NCBI GenBank assembly: GCA_022446825.1
Contig: JAKVBY010000027.1
Span: 1 to 49,445 of the forward strand
Source of the DNA: Pirellulaceae bacterium
GTDB lineage: Bacteria > Planctomycetota > Planctomycetia > Pirellulales > Pirellulaceae
DNA length: 49,445 bases
Direction: 5' to 3'
A program made the translations under genes and the position numbers. Under the pieces are notes generated by a model that saw only the letters and a list, made by a program, of their open reading frames with translations, ran no database searches and was not told where the DNA came from. Every line of letters starts with the position of its first letter. The first letter of the stretch is position 1. Shown here in pieces: positions 8,321 through 17,071 of the stretch.

Positions 8321-9319
8321 CTAGGTCGAAGCCGGTACCGCTTCGACTGTTTTCTGAATCCACCCGGCGGCTCCCAAGACGGTAGCATCGTCTCCCAATT
8401 CGGCAGCCACGGTTTGGAAGGATTTTGCAAATGCTGGCATAGTATTACGCTTGACGGACTTATGAACTTCGGACACAAATAATTCAGGCATGGCTTCCAC
8501 TAAACCACCTCCTAATAAAATAACGTCCGGGCAGAGCAAGTGAACGAAATTGGCAATGGCGAGGCCGATTAAGCGGGCAGCAGATTGAATGATTTCTTCG
8601 ACGGCCGTGTCACCCGCTTCGATGGCAGACGACAAAACACTGCTGCGAATATCGCTGAGCTTGGTCCCGGCGGTCTCCATGATGTAGGGAGCCTTTCCCC
8701 GGTAGGCAGCTTTGGCAACTTCAGCAGAAATCGCTAAGCGGCTGGCTTCCGTTTCCAAGCAACCACGTTGCCCACATCCACACAGACTTCCGGCTCGCTG
8801 GACTTTGATGTGCCCTATTTCCATGCAGGAAGAATGTGCCCCATGAAGTACCTCACCATTGTAAATACAGCCTCCTCCGATTCCGGTACCGGGAAATACC
8901 CCCAGTACGGTTCTGGCCCCCATTGCTGCACCAAAACGATATTCGCCGTAAGTACCGGCATCGACATCGTTAAGTAATGTTACAGGACAGGAAAACTTGC
9001 CTGCGAGAATTTTTTGCAGGGGCAAATTTTTCCAGCCTAGATTGACTGCATCGAGGACAATACCGGCCTCCATGTCGATCGGACTCGGACAGCCAAGGCC
9101 GATACCAATTAGATCATCGGAAGTCAGTTCTGCTTCATCGAGGGCCTGTTGCATGGTGGTGACAATTCGTTCCACTCCGAGATCGGGCCCGTCGTACCCC
9201 TTTGTCTTCTTGCGTTGTCGACCAACTGCTTCGAATCTGTCGTTATATACAGTCGCTAGCATCTTGGTTCCCCCAAGATCAAAACCTAGCCAATGCCCGG
9301 GTCGTGTTTTGCTGCCCAT
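8321..9319 (-). CDS. ROK-family sugar kinase (glucokinase-like)
   Basis: ROK proteins without a DNA-binding head phosphorylate hexoses in the cytoplasm. The 332 residues show the phosphate-binding GFDLGGTKMLATV at the N-terminus, catalytic Asp in LLNDVDAGTYGE, GTGIGGGCI, and the zinc site with the ROK signature EIGHIKV...CGCGQRGCLE. No helix-turn-helix precedes the kinase, so it is not an NagC-type repressor. It is the first gene of the likely ROK-ppx-ppk unit. Some ROK glucokinases use polyphosphate as donor, which makes the neighbourhood suggestive. However, the classic zinc-motif glucokinases use ATP, so ATP is the default assumption. Exact sugar not determined. Confidence 0.88.
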   Translation of the reverse strand: MGSKTRPGHWLGFDLGGTKMLATVYNDRFEAVGRQRKKTKGYDGPDLGVERIVTTMQQALDEAELTSDDLIGIGLGCPSPIDMEAGIVLDAVNLGWKNLPLQKILAGKFSCPVTLLNDVDAGTYGEYRFGAAMGARTVLGVFPGTGIGGGCIYNGEVLHGAHSSCMEIGHIKVQRAGSLCGCGQRGCLETEASRLAISAEVAKAAYRGKAPYIMETAGTKLSDIRSSVLSSAIEAGDTAVEEIIQSAARLIGLAIANFVHLLCPDVILLGGGLVEAMPELFVSEVHKSVKRNTMPAFAKSFQTVAAELGDDATVLGAAGWIQKTVEAVPAST

Positions 9320-9527
9320 AGTCGATCTTGAGACAATCTAAGAGTGTCGGATGAGGATGAAAAGAGGAAAAGTAGTAATGTCGATATTGCGATGATGTTT
9401 ACTGCGTGGCCCTGTTCTCGTTTAAAGAATAACAGAGGTATGCTATTTACTGAAATAGACGCTTGCTTTCCCCGACTCACAGTAGGCAAAAGGGTAGGAA
9501 AAACCAGCGGAAGCTTTGCCTGTAAGT

Positions 9528-9623
9528 AGCAGCCCTATTGGCAACGCTGGCTGTTTGCGGTGTTGAAGTGACGCTTTAGAGGCAAAGCGTGTCACCCAGT
9601 AGGACCAAGGCATCGTGGCTGCT
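9528..9623 (-). ncRNA. Candidate structured RNA or leader element, family unknown
   Basis: Nested pairings close a multi-branch structure. P1 is AGCAGCC (9528-9534) with GGCTGCT (9617-9623); P2 is CTATTGG (9535-9541) with CCAGTAG (9596-9602), including one G-U wobble. Inside are two hairpins: 9542-9547/9557-9565 (CAACGC with GCG-GTTG, two-base bulge) and 9568-9577/9584-9595 (GTGACGCTTT with AAAGCG-GT-CAC, two-base bulge). I favour the minus strand because it then lies between the fliA terminator and the ROK-ppx-ppk genes, where a leader would sit. It does not match tRNA, 6S or a riboswitch I recognise. Confidence 0.35.
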
Positions 9624-9855
9624 GAAAGCTTTTTACATGTCGGCGTCGGATCGACCCCTGGGCAGCGGATAGGTAGGAGAAAAGGTCAAGTTGTTAAAGC
9701 ACCGTGCGAGAAAAATCCTCTCATGATTGATTGATTGGTTGTTATGGAAGAAACTTTCTTCGTGCGCATGCATGGAAAATTAAGAACAGTCCTAAAGGGT
9801 GCACTGATAGAGACGGTAAATTGCCCCTCTTGGGTAGTATGAATCACGACTAGTA

Positions 9856-9884
9856 GTGTTTGAAGCAGTTTGTGTTTGAAGCAG
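9856..9884. repeat. 13-bp direct repeat
   Basis: GTGTTTGAAGCAG occurs at 9856-9868 and 9872-9884, just downstream of the fliA terminator. It is probably a local duplication. Confidence 0.6.
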
Positions 9885-9891
9885 CAGGCCA

Positions 9892-9919
9892 CAAAAAAAC
9901 CTGGCAAAATATGCCAGGT
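9892..9919 (-). terminator. Intrinsic terminator of the flagellar operon
   Basis: On the minus strand ACCTGGCA, loop TATTT, TGCCAGGT form a perfect 8-bp stem with a 5-base loop, followed by a seven-T run (plus A 9893-9899, the first shared with the stem). It lies 34 bases past the fliA stop, the expected place for the end of the operon. Confidence 0.9.
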
Positions 9920-9952
9920 CTGTTTGTGCTCGTTGGTTACATCTGTCAGCAT

Positions 9953-10774
9953 TTAGGTCCCAAATTCGGGACGTCGTCGCCCCAATTGACCTTGCAGCCG
10001 TGACACAATGCTACTGTGCATTTGGCTGACACGACTTTCGCTTAGGTCGAGAGTTGCGCCGATTTCCTTCATTGTCAATTCTTCGTAATAGTACAAAATA
10101 ATGATTAGACGCTCGTTGCGGTTTAGACCTTTGGTGACCAGTCGCATGAGATCATTCTTTTGTACGCGACGGGTAGGGTCTTCACCCTTTTTGTCTTCTA
10201 AAATGTCGATTTCGCGAACATCTTTATAGCTGTCCGTTTCGTACCATTTTTTGTTCAGGCTAATGAGTCCGACCGCATTTGCGTCGAGCATCATCTTTTC
10301 GAGTTCTTGAACACTTAGACCCATGTGTTCAGAAAGCTCGACCTCGGTGGGAGCGCGGCCCAATTTTGCTTCCAGTGTTTTGGTCGCTTCACCAAGTTTA
10401 CTAGCTTTGGACCTTACGAGTCTCGGGACCCAGTCCATGGTGCGAAGTTCGTCCAGCATGGCACCGCGGATACGGGGCACACAGTAGGTTTCGAATTTTA
10501 CGCCACGTGAGAGATCGAATGCATCAATGGCGTCCATTAAACCGAATGTGCCTGATGAAATCAGGTCATCGAGTTCGACGCCCTCAGGTAAGCGTGCCCA
10601 AATTCTTTCGCCGTTGTACTTGACGAGAGGAAGATATTCTTCGACCAGACGATTGCGAAGCTCTTTCCGCTGGGGTTCTGCCTTGTACTGTTTCCAGATG
10701 ACAAGGAGTTCTTCCGTACGTTTCTTGCGAGCGATTTCGGTTGGTGTAAGTTCTGTCGTTGCGACGCTGGCCAT
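9953..10774 (-). CDS. fliA: RNA polymerase sigma factor FliA (sigma-28)
   Basis: This alternative sigma factor directs RNA polymerase to late flagellar and chemotaxis promoters. The 273 residues from the ATG at 10774 have an excellent GGAGG six bases upstream; the frame also opens at 10834, but that start lacks support. Region 2 shows LVEEYLPLVKYNGERI, DDLISSGTFGLMDAIDAFD and KFETYCVPRIRGAMLDELRTMDWVPR, typical of FliA/WhiG. Region 3 follows, and region 4 ends with TMKEIGATLDLSESRVSQMHSSI, the -35-binding helix-turn-helix. It is last in the flhA-flhF-flhG-small-protein cluster and is followed by a strong terminator. No anti-sigma flgM gene was seen nearby. Confidence 0.95.
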   Translation of the reverse strand: MASVATTELTPTEIARKKRTEELLVIWKQYKAEPQRKELRNRLVEEYLPLVKYNGERIWARLPEGVELDDLISSGTFGLMDAIDAFDLSRGVKFETYCVPRIRGAMLDELRTMDWVPRLVRSKASKLGEATKTLEAKLGRAPTEVELSEHMGLSVQELEKMMLDANAVGLISLNKKWYETDSYKDVREIDILEDKKGEDPTRRVQKNDLMRLVTKGLNRNERLIIILYYYEELTMKEIGATLDLSESRVSQMHSSIVSRLQGQLGRRRPEFGT

Positions 10775-10883
10775 GCAATCCTCCGTGATTGATTCGCCTT
10801 CCAGGGCGTCTGCCCGTCGTATATCTAATAACACATAACGTGGTGTGACCTTTAACTGCCCAAGACCGTCATCGACGGACCTG

Positions 10884-11123
10884 TTAGCGGCTCTGTTTGG
10901 TCGGGGGGATGGTTTTTAGTTCGTGATGGAACCGAGTAAGCACAGATTCGACGATTATCCATTCGGCGATCGTGCCAACAAACCAGCCAATTGCCGCAAA
11001 ACCGAGTAGACAAAAGGTTGACAGAATTAGACTTGCTTCGGCTGCGGCACCCTCGATCAATTCGCGGACTAATGTCGCTACGAACGCGAGCGTACCTAAG
11101 ACACCGGCAAACTTCTGACCCAT
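10884..11123 (-). CDS. Small two-helix membrane protein in the flagellar operon
   Basis: This 79-residue protein has hydrophobic segments around residues 6-22 and 30-57, an acidic turn between them (RELIEGAAAEA) and a basic, Pro-containing tail (HHELKTIPPTKQSR). It starts MGQKFAGVLG. I do not recognise a family. Composition and hydrophobic pattern are protein-like, and it fills the gap between flhG and fliA in the same direction. A minor role in flagellar placement or export is possible from context only. The ribosome-binding site is weak. The other open frame over the same bases (11154-10852) gives an unlikely product. Confidence 0.6.
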   Translation of the reverse strand: MGQKFAGVLGTLAFVATLVRELIEGAAAEASLILSTFCLLGFAAIGWFVGTIAEWIIVESVLTRFHHELKTIPPTKQSR

Positions 11124-11160
11124 TTGGTTTCTCGGATTGAGGCCGAAAATTCAAGCTATC

Positions 11161-11188
11161 TTTTGCAGATTAACAGTTGTTTGCAAAA
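11161..11188. promoter_or_regulatory. Inverted repeat upstream of the small membrane protein gene
   Basis: TTTTGCA (11161-11167) and TGCAAAA (11182-11188) form a perfect 7-bp dyad with 14 bases between, inside the 164-base gap after flhG and 38 bases before the next ATG. It could be an operator or a weak mRNA hairpin. Confidence 0.3.
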
Positions 11189-11287
11189 AACATCTTGTTC
11201 GCAATATCGGCTCAATAAGGTGTTTGGGTTCAATCAATTTTTTAGGTTATGAGGAATGTTGAAAATTCTCCGCTTAGTGTGAGTTGG

Positions 11288-12130
11288 TTAAGCCGCGGCG
11301 CGTGAAGGCTTAGCGGCGGTTCGTATGAGTTGTGTTGCTAATTGTTCGACGGCTCTGGAAACGGCGCCTGGGATTTGAGAATGTTCTAGAGGATCACCGA
11401 AACGGTTGCTGTCTTGTAGAGAGCCGTCCGTAGGGACGTGACCAAGCTGTTCGAGGTGAACCCCGAGGAATCGCTGGCAGGAATGATCAAGGCGACGGTG
11501 AATATCTTGGTGTTCCGCGGAGGTGACTGTTTTGTTCACTACACTACGGATACGAATTTTGTGGTCCGTCGAATTGGCGATGGCTTTGACCGTTGCATAA
11601 GCGTCCATTACAGAAACTGGTTCCGTGGTTGTAATTAAGATTGCCTCATCCGCATGAGGCCAAAAGTGACGTAGCATCTCGCTTGCACCGCAGCCAGCGT
11701 CGACAAGCACGATATCGGCGTGTCGCCCGAGGGCAAGGCATTGACTGATGAGGCGAGATTGCTCCTGTTCTGTGAATCCTGCTTGTTGGCTCGACGCCCA
11801 GCAACCAGGGACGATCAACATTCCTGCTGGTCCAGGTTGTAGCGCTTCGTGGATATTCTTTTGAGATTTCATGACGTCGGCGATCGTGACACCCTCGGAC
11901 AATCCACACAGAGTCGCGACATCGGACGACCTCAGGTCTGCATCGATCAGCACAACTCGCTGACCGAGATCACTGAGCGCAATACCTAAATTGACCGAAA
12001 TCGTGGTTGCTCCGACTCCTCCCTTTCCTCCGGCGACCAGTAGTATTCGCGGAGAGGGACCCAGCGTCGCCGCGCGGGTGCGGGTGGCTTGGAAAACCAA
12101 GTTGCGCAATTCGGTAGCTTGATCACGCAT
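11288..12130 (-). CDS. flhG: FlhG/FleN-type MinD-like ATPase controlling flagellar number
   Basis: FlhG (FleN, YlxH) is a membrane-associated ParA/MinD ATPase that restrains flagellar number and works with FlhF. The 280-residue protein has the deviant Walker A GGKGGVGATT (34-43) after a short N-terminal helix, with MRDQATELRNLVFQA resembling the FlhF-activating leader. It has RVVLIDADLRSSDVATL for switch I, and DIVLVDAGCGAS for Walker B. Its start lies inside flhF (8-bp overlap, 12123-12130), indicating translational coupling. The C-terminus is Ala/Arg-rich rather than a clear amphipathic MTS helix. Confidence 0.92.
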   Translation of the reverse strand: MRDQATELRNLVFQATRTRAATLGPSPRILLVAGGKGGVGATTISVNLGIALSDLGQRVVLIDADLRSSDVATLCGLSEGVTIADVMKSQKNIHEALQPGPAGMLIVPGCWASSQQAGFTEQEQSRLISQCLALGRHADIVLVDAGCGASEMLRHFWPHADEAILITTTEPVSVMDAYATVKAIANSTDHKIRIRSVVNKTVTSAEHQDIHRRLDHSCQRFLGVHLEQLGHVPTDGSLQDSNRFGDPLEHSQIPGAVSRAVEQLATQLIRTAAKPSRAAA

Positions 12131-13292
12131 GATGTTCCATCCCTAAAACAGTACGGGCCAATTTTCGTTGGTCTGCCGGTTCAATGTCATCCGGCACGTT
12201 TTGTCCATTCGTGACGTAACTTAGAGGTAGGCGGCATGCGCGAAGTAATGGAATAAGATTTCCCAGACCAGTTGCTTCGTCGAGTTTAGTGAATAACAGG
12301 GACGTGATTCCAACTTGAGAAAAGTGCTCGGCAGTTTTTTTCAAGCTTGCCGTTCCGGCCACACTACTTAAGACTAAATGAACTTCGTCAGCTTGGGCTA
12401 CGGACAAGAGAGATCTCAGCTCTTCGATTTTCACTTTATCGCGGGGACTTCGGCCCGCAGTATCCATCAAAACTAGATCAAAATCTGCGAGCCGTTCTAC
12501 CGCACCACGCATTTCGTGTGGGGTTGAAACGACTTCCATCGGAAGGTCAATAATATCGGCATAGGTTTTTAATTGCTCGACTGCGGCGATGCGGTAGGTG
12601 TCGACTGTGATCAGGCCGACCCGTTTTTTTTCTCGTAGATGATAATTGGCCGCCAGTTTTGCGATGGTGGTTGTTTTGCCGACACCAGTTGGTCCGACCA
12701 GAGCTACTAGGCGTCGGCTATTGGTGGTGAGTTGTATCGGCCCCGTTGTAGAAATTTCATTTTCCAGCAGATGAGCAATGCGATCTTTGATACAGGCAGC
12801 ATCATCCAAAGGTGAATATTCATGACTGCTTAGCACGCGGTCGATGAACTCTCGTGTTAACTCTTCGCTGACTTCAGCGTCGATTAAGTCGGTGAAGAGA
12901 TGAAATAAGGTGTCTGGTAATTCGCGTAGTGGTGTTAATGGACTTTGTTGACTCATTTCGGAGATCATTGACGGACAATCGCCATTGGTTTTTAGGGCAT
13001 TACGAAACTGCGTACGAAAATCCTGCTGGTGTGCGGGTTGAATTCTGTGGGGGGAGGCGTGCGGTGTGGCGAAGTCTCTCGACCGAGTTGTGCTCGCATA
13101 AGTAGGGAGCCGCCTGGGGACTTTGACCCCGGCAGACGCAGTGACTTCAATTTCCGGAATACCGCCAAAAAGACCGAGTAAACGCGGTTTGATTTCCTTT
13201 GTGTGAAGTACCGCTGCATCGGGGCCTAATTGTGTGCGAATGGCACGCAATGCGTCCTGAAGACTTTTAGCTCGAAACGTTTTAACTTCCAT
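12123..13292 (-). CDS. flhF: Flagellar biosynthesis SRP-family GTPase FlhF
   Basis: FlhF is a GTPase related to Ffh and FtsY that marks the site of new flagella. The 389 residues have the typical basic head MEVKTFRAKSLQDALRAIR..LGPDAAVL, a variable linker to about residue 120, an N-domain, and the G-domain: G1 GPTGVGKTT (200-208), VDTYRIAAVEQL, LVLMDTAGRSPRDK (G3) and TKLDEATGLG (G4). It lies 47 bases after flhA and overlaps flhG by 8 bp, so the three genes form one unit. Confidence 0.95.
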   Translation of the reverse strand: MEVKTFRAKSLQDALRAIRTQLGPDAAVLHTKEIKPRLLGLFGGIPEIEVTASAGVKVPRRLPTYASTTRSRDFATPHASPHRIQPAHQQDFRTQFRNALKTNGDCPSMISEMSQQSPLTPLRELPDTLFHLFTDLIDAEVSEELTREFIDRVLSSHEYSPLDDAACIKDRIAHLLENEISTTGPIQLTTNSRRLVALVGPTGVGKTTTIAKLAANYHLREKKRVGLITVDTYRIAAVEQLKTYADIIDLPMEVVSTPHEMRGAVERLADFDLVLMDTAGRSPRDKVKIEELRSLLSVAQADEVHLVLSSVAGTASLKKTAEHFSQVGITSLLFTKLDEATGLGNLIPLLRACRLPLSYVTNGQNVPDDIEPADQRKLARTVLGMEHHA

Positions 13293-13339
13293 GTTAATTT
13301 CCTTCTTCCAACCTCAAGGTTGAGGAAGTGGCTGATTTG

Positions 13340-15412
13340 TTATCCCGTGTTGGCATCCGTGACAATGCCAACCGATTTGATTTCTGTGTCGCGTGTTACC
13401 TCGCTGAAACTCAGGACGACGAGCTGTGGCAAAATGTTTGAAGTAATTTGCTTGAGTCCAGGACGAGTCTGTGGGCTGACAAGGATCACCGGAGTTTTTT
13501 TAGCTTTTACGAGGTTTTCTACTTGGTTGGTAATTAAATCACAAACGCTTTCGATGGCGGCAGGTGCCATGCGAATATGAAGACGATGGTCACTATGCTC
13601 GATCCCCGAATTGATGCGGTCTTCGAAGGCGGGATCGAGTGTTACTACATGCAGTTGTTTTTTCTCATCACGATATTTGGTACAGATCGTACGCGCCAGA
13701 CGGTGTCGCACATGTTCTGTCAGCCAAATCGGATCTTGTGTGTGCGGGGCGTAGTCTCCCAATGTTTCCAGGATGAGCGCCAGTTGCCGAATGGGTATCT
13801 CTTCGCGTAACAGTGATTGTAAAACGACTTGAACTTCACCTAATTTGAGAACTTTAGGAATTAGTTCATCGACCACCATTGGTGATTCTGTTTTTAACTC
13901 TTTCAGTAGATGATTTGTCGCATCTCGTGAGAGAAGTTCATCCGCATGCCGTTGAACAATTTCTTGCAGATGCCTTGCGAGAACGTCTGTCGGTGGAATG
14001 ATGTGGTAGCCTAACTCTTTGGCCTGGTCGCGACCTTCGTGATCAATCCAGACTGCCGGTTGACCGAAACTAGGATCGGCCATCGGTTGACCAGCGATTG
14101 TTTGATGGCTGGCAGCGGTTTCCAGTGCCAATAAACGATCGGATCGAATTTTGCCGCGTGCGACGGCGTTGTCAGAGATCTTGATGCGATATTCGTTGAC
14201 GCCCAGGTCCATGTTGTCGCGGATGCGCACTCTGGGTAACACAATACCAATATCGGCAGCCACGGTTTCGCGAACACGAGTGATTTGTGGCAACAATTTA
14301 CCTCCACGGCTTTCGTCGGCGAAGCGTAGTAAATCAATGCCCAGTTCTAGTTCCATGGGATCCACTGTGAGCAGATCCTCGACGCGCGTCTCGCGCGTTG
14401 GGACAGCCGGCACTTGTTCCTGGGCCTGTGCTGCTATTTGTGACTGTTCAGACGATTTTTGACGGGAAATCACAAATGCCAAACTCCCACAACCGGTGCC
14501 CAAGGTTAGCAGGGGAAGTGTTGGTAGATTGGTGAACACGAGGATGATGAGGAAACCAGCTGCGATGGCAAGTGCTGGTGGACGCGAGAAAAGTTGTTCG
14601 AGAAATTGTTTAGGAAGATTCTCCGATTGCATGCTTCGAGTCACGAGCAGGCCGGTCGCGAGGGAAATTAAAAACGCAGGTATTTGGCTCGCGAGACCGT
14701 CGCCGATAGTTAACTTCGTAAATAGTGCTGTGGCTTCCCCGAGAGCCATTCCTGACTGAATAACGCCGACAAACAACCCCCCCATGATGTTGATGAAGGT
14801 AATCGCAATACCAGCGATTGCGTCCCCACGAACAAATTTACTGGCTCCATCCATGGACCCATAAAAGTCTGCTTGGCGACCGATTTCTTGACGGCGACGT
14901 TGTGCGGTTTTCTCATCGATCAAACCAGCATTCAAATCGGCATCGATGGCCATTTGCCGGCCTGGCATCCCATCGAGTGCAAACCGAGCCGCGACTTCGC
15001 TGATTCTAGTTGCCCCTTTAGTAATGACGACGAATTGTATGAGCACGATGATGAGAAAAATAATGAGTCCAATCACAACTTCGCCACCTGTGACAAATTC
15101 GCCAAAGGCGCGAATGACTTGGCCAGATGCTGAGAGTCCATCTCTGGGTGCGTTGTTGAGGATGAGACGCGTGGTTGCTACGTTCAAGACGAGACGTCCG
15201 AGTGTTGTAGCTAACAACAAGGAGGGGAAAACGCTGAACTCAAGAGGAGTTCGTACGTAGATCGTGGTCAGCAAGACAATCAGGGCAATGGTGATGTTTG
15301 TCGCCAATAAAACATCAATCAGCGGTGCCGGGAGTGGAACGAGAATCACCAGGACACAGGCGATGATCCCAACCGGCAATAGCAGATCTTGCCAACGAGC
15401 AATCGGAGACAT
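13340..15412 (-). CDS. flhA: Flagellar export gate protein FlhA
   Basis: FlhA is the main membrane component of the flagellar type III export gate. The 690-residue protein has about eight transmembrane helices in its first 320 residues. It carries the FHIPEP-family signature (VFPSLLLATTLGRLVLNVAT and nearby TTRLILN) and the cytoplasmic loop FALDGMPGRQMAIDADLNAG. A cytoplasmic C-terminal domain follows after a charged linker with LTVDPMELELGIDLL. Length and order match the family. It is the first gene of the minus-strand flagellar unit; the 495-base gap before it would hold the promoter. Confidence 0.96.
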   Translation of the reverse strand: MSPIARWQDLLLPVGIIACVLVILVPLPAPLIDVLLATNITIALIVLLTTIYVRTPLEFSVFPSLLLATTLGRLVLNVATTRLILNNAPRDGLSASGQVIRAFGEFVTGGEVVIGLIIFLIIVLIQFVVITKGATRISEVAARFALDGMPGRQMAIDADLNAGLIDEKTAQRRRQEIGRQADFYGSMDGASKFVRGDAIAGIAITFINIMGGLFVGVIQSGMALGEATALFTKLTIGDGLASQIPAFLISLATGLLVTRSMQSENLPKQFLEQLFSRPPALAIAAGFLIILVFTNLPTLPLLTLGTGCGSLAFVISRQKSSEQSQIAAQAQEQVPAVPTRETRVEDLLTVDPMELELGIDLLRFADESRGGKLLPQITRVRETVAADIGIVLPRVRIRDNMDLGVNEYRIKISDNAVARGKIRSDRLLALETAASHQTIAGQPMADPSFGQPAVWIDHEGRDQAKELGYHIIPPTDVLARHLQEIVQRHADELLSRDATNHLLKELKTESPMVVDELIPKVLKLGEVQVVLQSLLREEIPIRQLALILETLGDYAPHTQDPIWLTEHVRHRLARTICTKYRDEKKQLHVVTLDPAFEDRINSGIEHSDHRLHIRMAPAAIESVCDLITNQVENLVKAKKTPVILVSPQTRPGLKQITSNILPQLVVLSFSEVTRDTEIKSVGIVTDANTG

Positions 15413-15907
15413 GAGCGAAGGGCAAGCTACGACAGCGAAAATGTCGCTGCGTGCGTGCGTGAAGTTTGTTTGAAAGTAAAAAGAAGTTACGTCGTAGAGA
15501 TGAGGGGCGGAGACTACTCAAAGCGCGAAAGAGCGTCTAGATCGTTTTGCCGTAGAGCAGAGCTTGCTTTATAAGCGGTAATATTGGCCTGAATCGACGT
15601 CCGGCGAACATCTTACCAGCGATTATTTCTCTACTTTAATTGAGTCGCTCGGCGGTACATTACCCTCCGCGGAACAATACGTGAAAACTCTCCGGAGGAG
15701 TTTTGATTTTACCGAAGGATCGATTTAACCTTAGGTATGTGCGGGGGAGAATGTGCTAGCAGCACACGCCGCACAAAGGCCGGGAAAAGGGGAGCGTCAA
15801 GATACTCCAGTTAACAAGCAACAAAAGATACAGTGTTTTGGTTGCTCCGAGCCGATATTGCATAGAATCACCATCCCGTTTCGTTTTGAGATCCGATTTA
15901 GTTCGTC
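15413..15907. promoter_or_regulatory. Divergent intergenic region between flhA and the sulfotransferase gene
   Basis: This gap must hold promoters for both directions, but no clear sigma-70, sigma-54 or sigma-28 boxes were recognised. The main structure is a hairpin or dyad at 15684-15704: AAAACTC, a seven-base TCCGGAG core, GAGTTTT. It is followed on the plus strand by GATTTT, so it may instead act as a weak terminator. Confidence 0.35.
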
Positions 15908-17071
15908 ATGTCTGACCAAAAACCAACGTCATCGCAAAAGACCAAGCCGTTAAAAACAAATCCGTACCCATTTTGGTCGCCACGGTTTTGGCACGGTATG
16001 ACACCTTGGGATTGGTATCGTTTGGTTTGGCACGGTGGATGTCGAATTCATCCCTTTCGAATGCCTCTGGCATTCATGTTGTGTTTATTGTCACCGGCGA
16101 CACTGTTGTTGAAGTGGCTCCAAAAAATCAGACATGGAAGAGCCATTGCTGCCACTGAAATTAATCCAGAGATCGTGTTTATTCTGGGGCACTGGCGCAG
16201 TGGCACCACGTTGTTACATGAATTGCTAGCACTGGACGATCGGTTTGCCTATTCGAATACGTTTGAATGCTGTGCACCACATCATTTTATTGTTTCCCAA
16301 TGGTTCTTTGAAAAGTTTGGTGCGTTCTTACTTCCCAAGAGACGTCCGATGGATAATATGTCTGCCGGTTGGCTTCGGCCGCAGGAGGACGAATTTGCAC
16401 TTTTGGCTCTGGGTGCGCCAACCCCCTATCGACGTATGGCATTTCCCAATCGCTCGCCGGTCGATGCGGAGTTTTTAAATATGGAGGGCCTTTCGGAGGA
16501 GCGTCTGCAGCAGTGGAAAGATGCTTTCCAAGGTTTTCTTCGCACGTTGTCTTATCGGTACCCCGGCAAGCGTTTAATTCTCAAGTCTCCACCGCATACG
16601 GGCCGGATCGGTCTGTTGCGAGAGATGTTTCCCGCTGCTCGGTTTGTGCACATAACACGAGATCCGCACACGATTTTTGCCTCGACTTGCCGTTTATGGA
16701 AATCGCTCGATGATGCACAGGCACTGCAAGTTCCGCGGAATAAGCACCTGAGAGAACTGGTTTTTGATTCGTTTGAGCGGATGTATGACGGGTTTGAACG
16801 CCACCGTCATGCGGTCGACGAGTCACACATTTGTGACATTCGCTATGCAGACCTTGTCGCAGATCCACTCCAGGTCGTGGCCGAAATTTATGACAAACTG
16901 AATCTTGGTGATTTTTCTCCGGCACGTCCTAAGTTGGAAGCGTATGTGGCCGAACAGCGTGACTATAAAACGAATGTGCACCAAGTCGATCCGGAGACGG
17001 CTGCCGAAGTGAGCCGCCGGTGGAGCGGGTATTTTAAAAAGTATGGTTACGTCGACGCCGCTGAAAGTTAG
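15908..17071 (+). CDS. Sulfotransferase family protein
   Basis: The 387-residue protein is a PAPS-dependent sulfotransferase of the Sulfotransfer_3 type, moving a sulfuryl group onto an unknown acceptor. The 5'-phosphosulfate loop is GHWRSGTT (94-101), and the 3'-phosphate site is FVHITRDPHTIFAS (247-260), with Arg251 and Ser259. An acceptor-side motif, LILKSPPHTGRI, lies between them. A hydrophobic stretch around 52-70 may anchor it to a membrane. The first 40 residues are aromatic- and basic-rich. It is a lone plus-strand gene, divergent from flhA. Planctomycetes carry many such enzymes and many sulfatases; acceptors are mostly unknown. No ribosome-binding site is visible. Confidence 0.88.
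   Translation: MSDQKPTSSQKTKPLKTNPYPFWSPRFWHGMTPWDWYRLVWHGGCRIHPFRMPLAFMLCLLSPATLLLKWLQKIRHGRAIAATEINPEIVFILGHWRSGTTLLHELLALDDRFAYSNTFECCAPHHFIVSQWFFEKFGAFLLPKRRPMDNMSAGWLRPQEDEFALLALGAPTPYRRMAFPNRSPVDAEFLNMEGLSEERLQQWKDAFQGFLRTLSYRYPGKRLILKSPPHTGRIGLLREMFPAARFVHITRDPHTIFASTCRLWKSLDDAQALQVPRNKHLRELVFDSFERMYDGFERHRHAVDESHICDIRYADLVADPLQVVAEIYDKLNLGDFSPARPKLEAYVAEQRDYKTNVHQVDPETAAEVSRRWSGYFKKYGYVDAAES

Larger units (their letters stand above)
9320..9952. other. Intergenic region between fliA and the ROK kinase gene
   Basis: No gene is supported; an 88-codon minus frame at 9952-9686 has an unconvincing product. The region contains the fliA terminator (9892-9919), a 13-bp direct repeat and a multi-stem foldable element (9528-9623) lying about 200 bases upstream of the ROK start. 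Confidence 0.6.

Noticed and set aside
9686-9952. 88-codon minus frame downstream of fliA
   Set aside because: It crosses a strong intrinsic terminator and its product has no protein-like pattern.
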